A stretch of DNA of 64,000 bases, from positions 33,341-97,340 of the forward strand of contig NW_026015631.1 of the NCBI RefSeq assembly GCF_020379485.1. The letters are read 5' to 3'. The notes below the pieces were generated by a model. The model searched no databases. It was not told where the DNA came from and saw nothing but the letters and a program-made list of their open reading frames with translations. The DNA is from Brassica napus. Taxonomy: Eukaryota; Streptophyta; Magnoliopsida; Brassicales; Brassicaceae. Of this stretch, positions 56,847-64,000 are shown piece by piece (the stretch's first letter is position 1; the number at the start of each line of letters is the position of its first letter). The position numbers and the translations under genes are program-made.

Positions 56847-59800
56847 ATGCGAGGTTCGACGTGCGCGAATGTCATCTCATTCAGGGGGGGAGAAACAGTC
56901 GATCGAGCCAAACCTCGGAACGATCTCCTTGTTATCGAGTTGACAATTCGAGATATCGACGTCGCTAGAGTACTAATCGATACCGGAAGCTCGGCCGATA
57001 TCATCTTCAAAGACACTCTTGAAAAGATGGGGATCAGTCAATCCGAGATCGCAAAATGCCCAAGCCCACTGCTAGGGCTTTCGGGGGAAACGACCATGGC
57101 CTACGGATCGATTAGACTCGCTGTCAAAGCCGGAACCGTGACAAACATCACAGAGTTTCTAGTCGTCGACCGCCCCGCATCTTACAACGTTATCATGGGG
57201 ACGCCATGGCTGAACACCATGCGCGCAATCCCATCAACCTACCATCTTTGCCTCAAGTTCCCGACCCCTAACGGAGTCGAGGTAATCTGGGGAAATCCAA
57301 GAGTTTCTCAGGTCTGTTTCGCCGCGGAACTAAAACGAAAGAGACCGATCCTCGAAATTACTCCTAAGAAAGCGGAGAAAGAGACCTCCAGCAAAGATAC
57401 GCGAAGTCAGGACTCAGCGGAATTCTTCTGGCAATCTCGTATCTTCGCAGCTCTAGACGAAAAACGCGAGCCAACCTGTGAACCCGTGGTAACGATCTGT
57501 CTCGACGAAGCCTTCCCAGAGCGCTGCGTCGAGATCGGAGCCAATCTCCACGAGCCTTTAAAGACAGAACTCATAACCTGTCTTAAAAAGAACCTTAATA
57601 CTTTCGCGTGGGCTGCGGAAGATATGCCAGGAATTGACATTAACATAACATGTCACGAGCTGAACATCGACCCAACATTCAAACCCGTCAAACAGAAAAG
57701 ACGGAAGCTGGGACCCGAACGTGCTACCGCAGTAAACGATGAGGTCGAAAAACTGCTTAAAGTTGGATCGATAACGGAAGTAAGGTACCCCGACTGGCTC
57801 GCCAACCCCGTAGTAGTTAAAAAGAAAAACGGGAAGTGGCGAGTTTGCGTAGATTTTACCGACCTAAACAAGGCATGTCCAAAGGATAGCTTCCCTCTAC
57901 CACATATCGATCGACTGGTAGAAGCGACGGCGGGCAACGAACTCCTATCCTTCATGGATGCTTTCTCAGGCTATAATCAAATTAGGATAAATCCCGACGA
58001 TCGTGAGAAGACTGCGTTCATTACCGATCGCGGAACCTATTGCTATGAGGTAATGCCCTTCGGCCTCAAAAACGCTGGAGCAACTTACCAACGACTCGTG
58101 AACCGAATGTTCTCCAAACAACTCGGAAAAACGATGGAAGTTTATATCGACGACATGCTTGTCAAATCCCTCAAAGCAAGGGATCACGTGTCACATCTCG
58201 AAGAATGTTTCGCACAACTAAATTCCCATAACATGAAGCTCAACCCGACGAAATGCAGATTCGCCGTGGCATCAGGAGAATTCCTCGGCTACTTGGTCAC
58301 CAACCGCGGTATCGAAGCAAATCCAAAACAGATCAACGCTCTAATCGAGATGGCTTCGCCAAAGAATAAACGGGAAGTCCAAAGACTGACCGGCAGAATC
58401 GCAGCACTTAACCGATTTATCTCACGATCAACAGATAAGTGCCTGCCCTTCTACGACGTCCTGCGAGGAAATAAAAAATTCGAGTGGACGGAAGAGTGCG
58501 AAAACGCCTTCCAACAGCTGAAGCGTTATTTAGCTACTCCTCCAGTCCTCGCAAAACCCGTGGAAGGAGAGCCTTTGTTCTTGTACATCGCGGTATCGGC
58601 AACGGCCGTAAGCGGAGTCCTGATCAGGGAAGAACGCGGGGAGCAGAAACCTATTTTTTACATAAGCAAAACCTTGCTGGATGCCGAATCCAGGTATCCG
58701 TTGATGGAAAAATTGGCATGCGCGGTCGTGACATCGGCCCGAAAACTAAGACCATATTTCCAATCCCACACGATTGTTATCCTCACGACTTTTCCCTTAC
58801 GGACAATTTTGCATAGCCCAAGTCAATCAGGCCGATTGGCGAAGTGGGCGGTCGAATTGAGCGAGTATGACATCGAATACCGACCAAGGACGAGCGCAAA
58901 ATCTCAGGTGCTCGCGGACTTTTTGGTCGAACTTCCAACAGGAGCAATAACCAACGAGGAACCAAATTCCACCTGGCTCCTCCACGTCGACGGATCTTCG
59001 TCCAAGCAAGGATCGGGTATCGGGATCCGTCTCACATCTCCAACAAGCGAGATCCTAGAACAATCGTTCAGACTGGAATTCCATGCCTCAAACAACGAGG
59101 CCGAATACGAAGCATTGATCGCAGGTCTACGTTTGGCTCGCGGCTTAAAAATACGCAATCTCCACGCTTACTGCGACTCCCAATTAGTGGCCAGTCAATT
59201 CAGCGGAGAATATGAAGCCAGAGACGAACGGATGGACGCGTACCTCAAACTGGTCCAAGGTCTAGCTCAAGACTTCGACTGTTTCGCCCTTACCCGGATC
59301 CCCCGCTCCGAGAACGTCCAGGCGGACGCCCTCGCGGCCTTAGCATCAAGTTCCGATCCAGGACTCAAAAGAGTAATTCCGGTCGAGTTCATCGAACATC
59401 CGAGTATCGGACCCCCAGTCATTGTTAATCTCATAGAGGGTCAAGACGACGAGGAAGAGATTACGATTCCACCACCATCAGAGCAATCCGATTACGGTTG
59501 TGATACCCCATGGCTTCAGACGATTCGAGACTACATTATCGACGGGCAACTGCCCGCCGAAAAATGGTCAGCTCGCAAGATCCGAACACAGGCCGCACGC
59601 TACGTAACAGTAGACGGCGAAATCTACAAGTGGAGATTCTCCGGACCGCTCCTGACGTGCCTGGAAGGGGAAAAGGCGAGGAAAGTAATGGAGGAAATAC
59701 ATTCCGGCTCATGCGGCAACCATTCCGGCGGAAGATCACTAGCCGTGAAAATTAAACGCCACGGGTACTATTGGCCAACAATGGTCGGAGATTGCGAAAA

Positions 59801-60749
59801 ATTCGCACGAAAATGCGAAAAAGGCCAAAGGCATGCGCCAACTATCCGACAACCCGCCGAAGTTCTTTCCTCCATCACGTCGCCTTATCCCTTTATGCGC
59901 TGGGCCATGGATATTGTCGGACCTCTGCATAATTCAAAGCAAAAGCGTTTCCTTCTAGTCCTTACCGATTTCTTCTCAAAATGGGTAGAGGCGGACTCGT
60001 ACGCAAGTATAAAAGACGTCCAAGTCGAGAATTTCGTATGGAAAAACATCATCTGTAGGCATGGAGTTCCTTACGAAATCGTAACCGATAACGGGTCTCA
60101 ATTTATTTCCACCCGATTCGAGGCATTCTGCGAAAAGTGGAAGATACGACTCAACAAGTCAACTCCCAGATATCCGCAGTGCAACGGACAGGCTGAAACA
60201 ATCAACAAGACCATTCTCGACGGACTGAAGAAACGCTTGGAGGCCAAAAAAGGTAGATGGGCCGACGAACTCGAGGGAGTCCTCTGGTCTCACCGTACCA
60301 CCCCAAGGCGAGCAACGGGAGAAACTCCCTTCGCCTTGGTATACGGCACGGAGTGCATGATTCCCGCAGAAGTAGAATTTCCCGGTGTTCGAAGAAGGTT
60401 CTTACCCGAACGAGAGGAACTCAACAATGCAATGCTCTTGGACGATCTCGACCTCATTAACGAACGCCGGGATCGAGCGCTCATCCGAATTCAAAACTAC
60501 CAGCACGCCGCTGCAAGATACTATAACTCCAACGTACGGAACCGAAGGTTCAATCAGGGAGATCTGGTCCTTCGCAAAGTCTTCCAAAACACCGCTGAAC
60601 GAAACGCGGGAAAACTCGGAGCAAACTGGGAAGGTCCCTATAAAATCGAAAAAGTCGTCCGACCAGGTTCTTACGAAATAGCCAACATGCAGGGCATAAA
60701 AATCCCTAGAACCTGGAATGCGATGCATCTCAAAAAATACTATCACTAA
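56847..60749 (+). CDS. pol: pol polyprotein: protease-RT-RNase H-RNase H-integrase (G)
   Basis: 1300 codons without stop. Protease [11 protein letters not shown] (Asp about 45) and RT with YIDDMLVKS (about 433-436) come first. The first RNase H ([14 protein letters not shown], about 570) lacks the usual catalytic Asp, as expected for the degenerate domain of this lineage. The second RNase H ([39 protein letters not shown]) is complete. In the integrase, the zinc region ends KCEKGQRHA, with Gly where CX2C needs Cys; the core is [15 protein letters not shown] and GQAETINKT. Nothing resembling gag precedes it, so the start codon is uncertain. Confidence 0.92.
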   Translation: MRGSTCANVISFRGGETVDRAKPRNDLLVIELTIRDIDVARVLIDTGSSADIIFKDTLEKMGISQSEIAKCPSPLLGLSGETTMAYGSIRLAVKAGTVTNITEFLVVDRPASYNVIMGTPWLNTMRAIPSTYHLCLKFPTPNGVEVIWGNPRVSQVCFAAELKRKRPILEITPKKAEKETSSKDTRSQDSAEFFWQSRIFAALDEKREPTCEPVVTICLDEAFPERCVEIGANLHEPLKTELITCLKKNLNTFAWAAEDMPGIDINITCHELNIDPTFKPVKQKRRKLGPERATAVNDEVEKLLKVGSITEVRYPDWLANPVVVKKKNGKWRVCVDFTDLNKACPKDSFPLPHIDRLVEATAGNELLSFMDAFSGYNQIRINPDDREKTAFITDRGTYCYEVMPFGLKNAGATYQRLVNRMFSKQLGKTMEVYIDDMLVKSLKARDHVSHLEECFAQLNSHNMKLNPTKCRFAVASGEFLGYLVTNRGIEANPKQINALIEMASPKNKREVQRLTGRIAALNRFISRSTDKCLPFYDVLRGNKKFEWTEECENAFQQLKRYLATPPVLAKPVEGEPLFLYIAVSATAVSGVLIREERGEQKPIFYISKTLLDAESRYPLMEKLACAVVTSARKLRPYFQSHTIVILTTFPLRTILHSPSQSGRLAKWAVELSEYDIEYRPRTSAKSQVLADFLVELPTGAITNEEPNSTWLLHVDGSSSKQGSGIGIRLTSPTSEILEQSFRLEFHASNNEAEYEALIAGLRLARGLKIRNLHAYCDSQLVASQFSGEYEARDERMDAYLKLVQGLAQDFDCFALTRIPRSENVQADALAALASSSDPGLKRVIPVEFIEHPSIGPPVIVNLIEGQDDEEEITIPPPSEQSDYGCDTPWLQTIRDYIIDGQLPAEKWSARKIRTQAARYVTVDGEIYKWRFSGPLLTCLEGEKARKVMEEIHSGSCGNHSGGRSLAVKIKRHGYYWPTMVGDCEKFARKCEKGQRHAPTIRQPAEVLSSITSPYPFMRWAMDIVGPLHNSKQKRFLLVLTDFFSKWVEADSYASIKDVQVENFVWKNIICRHGVPYEIVTDNGSQFISTRFEAFCEKWKIRLNKSTPRYPQCNGQAETINKTILDGLKKRLEAKKGRWADELEGVLWSHRTTPRRATGETPFALVYGTECMIPAEVEFPGVRRRFLPEREELNNAMLLDDLDLINERRDRALIRIQNYQHAAARYYNSNVRNRRFNQGDLVLRKVFQNTAERNAGKLGANWEGPYKIEKVVRPGSYEIANMQGIKIPRTWNAMHLKKYYH

Positions 60750-60790
60750 ACGAACCAACTCGCAATCACTGAACTACGAGACGGCTTGAT

Positions 60791-60829
60791 CTCCGCAAGG
60801 AGTACGTAGGCAGTTTGCCGAAAGGCAAA
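60791..60829 (+). other. tandem GNRA-loop hairpins after G pol
   Basis: CTCC-GCAA-GGAG (60791-60802) and TTTGCC-GAAA-GGCAAA (60814-60829) are perfect hairpins with GCAA and GAAA tetraloops, 42-80 bp after the pol stop. TACGTAGGCAG lies between them; I recall this phrase at the 3' end of pol in other plant Tat elements. Confidence 0.6.
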
Positions 60830-61835
60830 TTCAGCTGTCCTCCCTTATTAAAAAGGGGGGAGTGGGTACGTATACTCGTATACTCCCAAAAATCGAAGAA
60901 CTTCTTACCGCACTTTTGGTGTTTTCGACTTATCAAAATATCCTCACCCGCGAAATCGCAACGAGGTCTTCAGAAATTGGTCGGCCGCTTGGGAGAATCG
61001 AACCTTTAGCATCGCGAGACGTCGCAAAAGATGCCTCAAAATTGATTTCTTCCGAGCAAACGAAATCTCCGCAAAAAGACACATATATGCACACATTAAC
61101 ATTTATTTTGCGCAAATTAATCAAAACAACGGCACACGCCACCAAGTCCGATGCTGATCACATCGAACTCACAAACGTCCTAAACAGACATAGCCATCTC
61201 ATGGAGATGACTCTCTTACATCCGACACAAGGATAATAGCGCTATAAAAGAAATCCGAAATTTTGGTCTAGCACTTCCGGTCTCCGGAGAGATGCTCGAT
61301 TCGTACCAAACAAGTCGTATAAGCCGAGAACTTTTCGCGGACTTTACATCGATACGAATCAGGAAGAAATCGCGACAGGAAAAACGATAGCCGGTTAGTC
61401 ACCGCACAATCCTTAAACCGAAAGTAAACCTAGGTCTTGCCCTAAACCCAGCGCACTGGTCTCTAACATCTCAAAGGCATGATATCAAAAGATAAGAGAT
61501 TCTTAAACCACGCCTCTATGTTTACGTTCGATACCTTCAGCGCCCCCGCAGAGTTCACATCTCGCGGAAGAACTCTCGAAACAGGTCTCGAATAAAACAT
61601 TTCACAATCGAAGAAGGATATGAGACGACAACTCATCACCTTCCTCCCCACTATTCACGAATTCATAAAAACGTTATCCGATTATCATACCATAAAGCCG
61701 CGGAGCGGCAGGGATTCAAAGCCACACACGGCCAGTCCCGAAATACAAACAAGGCCGTTCAAGGCCGAAGCATAAAGACAAAAAAAAAAAAAACAAATCT
61801 CTCGCAAGAGATCTAACCCAAGTCACCCTCAGAAC
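60830..61835. other. spacer between G pol and antisense unit
   Basis: About 1 kb with no supported gene; short frames lack motifs. A G-run (AAAAAGGGGGGAG near 60850) looks like an internal purine tract. An A14 run is at 61780-61793, read as T14 just downstream of the antisense stop. Confidence 0.5.
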
Positions 61836-63074
61836 TTACGCTCCCTCTTCACCCGCCGCCTCGTCCGAGCCTGGAGCCACGTCGCTTCCGTTCTCTCCGA
61901 CCATCGGATCTTTCCCCTCTGGGTCTTCTGGACACGTCGGAAGGAAGCAAGCGGATTTTAGGTCGGCCAGGATGAGATCGAAATCGCCATCCTCGGCCGC
62001 CATATCTCCCTTGCAGCCGGACAGTCGGGCCTCTTCGGCCTCCAAGGTCGGGGGAGTCTCACTTTGGAGCGACCGAACCACGGCCATCCCGCCCTCGATC
62101 GTCGCCAAAGCGAAATCCCTGCACCGGATTCGCTCAAGGGAACCCAGGGAAGCAGAAATCTTCGCCAAGCGAGCCTGAAACTCCGCACGAAGGGCATCCG
62201 TAGCCTCTTGGATCCCGCGGCGCGCTAGTCCAGCGTCACTCTCGATCTGACGCTGGAGTCGACGCACCTCCGAGGATTTGGCCTTCCTTGTTTTCTTTTC
62301 CTTAAGCAAGGAACTCGCCGTCTTCCCGAGGTCCCTCTCAAGCTCTCCTATCGCAACCTCGAGCTTCGACACTTTCGCAGAGTGAGAGTCCTCGACAGCC
62401 GTCAACATAGCCTCGGTTTCGGACCATCTGCCCTGAAGCTCCACCAACTCCCCGGAAAGACGACTGGTCTCAGAACCACATTCGCTGATCATCCCATCGA
62501 TCAACGATATGAACTGCGAACAAAAATTCTTAAGACTAAGTCCATGAAAAGAATGCACGACAGACGATCGAGAATTCAAACAAGAAACAAACCTTTCCGC
62601 GAAGTCCCGACGCTAGGCTCGACCCACCTCGCTGCGAAGTCTCCCCGTCACCGTTCTTGGCCAGTTTCCTCTTCCGACTCTTAGGCTGAGTAGCCTGGAC
62701 AGCGCTAGGAGCACGCAATGCCAGAACGATTTCTTTTCTGGCTGGAGGCGGAGGCATAGAGTCAGCGGCCTTCTCTTTGTCCTCGACGAGGATCGGAGTC
62801 GTGGAAGATCCCGCAGGTAGGACTTGCGGGAAAGAGCCGAGCCGAAGCCGGTCCCGTGACACGGGGCAACGACCTGCGCAGAGGAAGACGGGAACTCGGA
62901 GCCGGTCTGAGCCAATTCTTTCTCGGCTTGGCGACGAACTAGTTTCTCTCGGAAAGAAAGATGACCGGCAACACAAGCCGGCACTTCCGCCGGAGAAGTT
63001 GGAACCGGAGCCAGAGAGGTGGCCTCACCCATCTCGACGTCGGAATCCTTCTTATCACCTTGGGAGGAAGACAT
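61836..63074 (-). pseudogene. antisense gene-like unit in G, predicted intron, coiled coil
   Basis: Reads against G. ATG at 63074 (CAACATGTC; MSSSQGDKKDSDVEMGE) opens an acidic Ser/Pro-rich part. Near 62870 the sensible frame moves by one base (QVLPAGSSTTPILVEDK). It continues through a basic PKSRKRKLAK stretch to AAAG/GTTTGT at 62593/62592. A 79-bp predicted intron (62514-62592) ends TTCGCAG, and the next frame continues in phase (FISLIDGMISEC). Exon 3 is rich in Glu, Lys, Ala and Leu with heptad-like spacing (coiled coil) and ends acidic. I do not recognise the protein. Extra ORFs in this region are known for Tat elements. Confidence 0.55.
62514..62592 (-). other. predicted intron in the antisense unit of G
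   Basis: 79 bp, donor AAAG/GTTTGT and acceptor TTTTTGTTCGCAG/TT. It is T-rich in sense, as plant introns are, and both flanking exons are in phase 0. No transcript evidence is available. Confidence 0.5.
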
Positions 63075-63158
63075 GTTGAAAGGAAAGTTATGAAACTAGA
63101 GAGGTTTTGAAGAAAATGAAGGAGGAAGGGGTGAAGAGAATGAATGACAAGAGCTCAC

Positions 63159-63166
63159 TACTTATA
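63159..63166 (-). promoter_or_regulatory. TATA-like box for the antisense unit
   Basis: TATAAGTA on the minus strand, about 85 bp upstream of the ATG at 63074. Confidence 0.4.
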
Positions 63167-63303
63167 GAAGTATGGGTTCGGAATGTCGCCTCGACAACTT
63201 TTTTCCGCGGAGTTTTAACTGTAAATTTCGTCCAATACACTTAACCTTGTCAAAGTCATCTATCCGCGCTAGAGTCACAACTCTAACGGGCTGGGGGGCT
63301 AAC

Positions 63304-64000
63304 TGTTGGGGTCAAAAACGGTTACGACAATTTAAACATTCAAAAACGTCCGAAGAAGAAAATAAGAGTTTCTCTCCGAAGAGTCTTTTCGAAATAGGTT
63401 CTTCCTTACGAAAAGCTTGGCGGAAGAAAGAATCGAGACGTCCGACGAAAGCTCGAAACAGGTCGTTACGCAGCGACCGAACGTCCGTCCCGCTCGGTCG
63501 CTACGTAGCGACCGAGCGATCGTCCCGCTCGGTCGCTACGTAGCGACCGAGCGATCGTCCCGCTCGGTCGCTACGTAGCGACCGAGCTCGAGCCAAAGCT
63601 CGGTCGCTACGTAGCGACCGAGCGATCGTCCCGCTCGGTCGCTACGTAGCGACCGAGCTCGCCCGCTCGGTCGCTACGTAGCGACCGAGCGAAAAGGAAA
63701 AAGAAGCGATCGTCCCGCTCGGTCGCTACGTAGCGACCGAGCTCGAGCCAAAGAAGCTCGGTCGTACGTAGCGACCGAGCTCGAGCCAAAGCTCGGTCGC
63801 TACGTAGCGACCGAGCGATCGTCCCGCTCGGTCGCTACGTAGCGACCGAGCTCGAGCCAAAGCTCGGTCGCTACGTAGCGACCGAGCGATCGTCCCGCTC
63901 GGATCGCTACGTAGCGACCAGCTCAGCCAAGCTCGGTCGCTACGTAGCGACCGAGCGATCGTCCCGCTCTCGCTACGTAGCGACCGAGCTCGAGCCAAAA
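63304..64000 (+). repeat. G 3' LTR (runs off window)
   Basis: Starts TGTTGGGGTC after GGGCTGGGGGGCTAAC, a purine-tract-like run. The first ~170 bp match the 5' LTR with several small indels, then the palindrome array begins. The end is outside the window. Confidence 0.85.
63471..64000. repeat. tandem array of 26-bp palindromes in G 3' LTR
   Basis: At least 14 units in about 500 bp. Each is a palindrome with arms GCTCGGTCGC around TACGTA, spaced mostly 34-36 bp centre to centre (range about 32-53). Spacers are of two recurring kinds, CGATCGTCCC and TCGAGCCAAA. One unit has a damaged centre (near 63765) and some of the last three are altered at one arm. The array continues to the window edge. 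Confidence 0.92.

Larger units (their letters stand above)
47008..64000 (-). mobile_element. F: Ty1/copia retrotransposon in satellite, hosting CRM2 and G
   Basis: Minus-strand copia whose 3' LTR (47008-47601) cuts satellite after GAAGA (47003-47007). F DNA continues at 47602-47775 and 54410-55724, with CRM2 in one gap and G entering at 55725. Its gag end and 5' LTR would lie beyond G, outside the window. The polyprotein is closest to D although the LTR differs. Confidence 0.88.
55725..64000 (+). mobile_element. G: Tat-lineage Ty3/gypsy retrotransposon without gag
   Basis: Plus-strand element entering F RT. The 5' LTR is 55725-56774 and a second LTR starts at 63304 and runs off the window. 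The Tat lineage is indicated by RT wording ([22 protein letters not shown]), two successive RNase H domains after RT, a long region between pol and the 3' LTR, and an antisense open region there. Only 72 bp separate the LTR from pol, so gag is missing. Base composition is more GC-rich than in its neighbours. Confidence 0.88.

Noticed and set aside
60862..61236. 124-codon plus-strand frame after G pol
   Set aside because: No motif, composition unlike pol, in a region known to be non-coding spacer in such elements.
63607..63998. Antisense open frames rich in RSLRSDRA repeats
   Set aside because: They are translations of the palindrome array; no start context or domain, and the length follows the repeat.
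63471..64000. CRISPR-like array of palindromic repeats with short spacers
   Set aside because: Spacers are only two recurring sequences, the array lies in a plant LTR, and there are no cas genes.
1..64000. Host genes, tRNA or rRNA genes, or an organellar insertion
   Set aside because: None seen. All long frames are retroelement proteins; the tRNA-like words are primer-binding sites.

Overview
The window is plant nuclear DNA from a Brassica-type (Brassicaceae) centromere or pericentromere. Two blocks of a ~176-bp tandem satellite with one HindIII site per monomer (12535-15314 and 46062-47007) match my recollection of the Brassica CentBr repeat. Almost everything else is LTR retrotransposons nested in one another and in that satellite. 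I found no cellular protein gene, tRNA, rRNA or CRISPR array. Names X1, L, Y, A-G, CRM1 and CRM2 are local labels.

Layout. (1) 1-7545: the 3' end of a plus-strand Ty1/copia element (X1) whose 3' LTR is split by a non-autonomous element L (1551-5891). X1 abuts an old Ty3/gypsy 3' end (Y). (2) 7673-12534: a truncated minus-strand copia element (E) next to the satellite. (3) 12535-47007: the satellite array, interrupted by copia element A (15315-46061, target duplication CTTTA). A was hit three times by relatives of its own family: D (18496-24517), C (25783-38586) and B (38890-44908). C was then hit by a CRM-like Ty3/gypsy element (CRM1, 29151-35849). (4) 47008-64000: copia element F in the satellite, hit by a second CRM-like element (CRM2, 47776-54409) and by a Tat-lineage Ty3/gypsy element G (55725 to beyond the window).

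Insertions with both ends in the window have exact 5-bp target duplications: L GACCA, A CTTTA, D AAGTA, C GCACT, CRM1 CCCTA, B AGTAG, CRM2 GTCCC. LTR pairs are young. Differences counted by eye are B 0/581, CRM2 1/842, C 2 substitutions plus 1 indel/583, CRM1 4/824, D 4/551 and A 5/568. Because A was hit by B, C and D, and C by CRM1, the order of events is fixed independently of any clock.

The copia copies encode the usual gag, protease, integrase, reverse transcriptase and RNase H polyprotein. Most are broken by nested insertions or single-base indels. The gypsy copies encode gag and pol; in the CRM-like pair, pol runs into the 3' LTR. G has lost gag, and carries an antisense gene-like unit with a predicted intron. 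The least expected signals are a stem-loop with compensatory changes shared by the copia and CRM-like elements, two GNRA-loop hairpins after G pol, and a dense palindrome array in the G 3' LTR.
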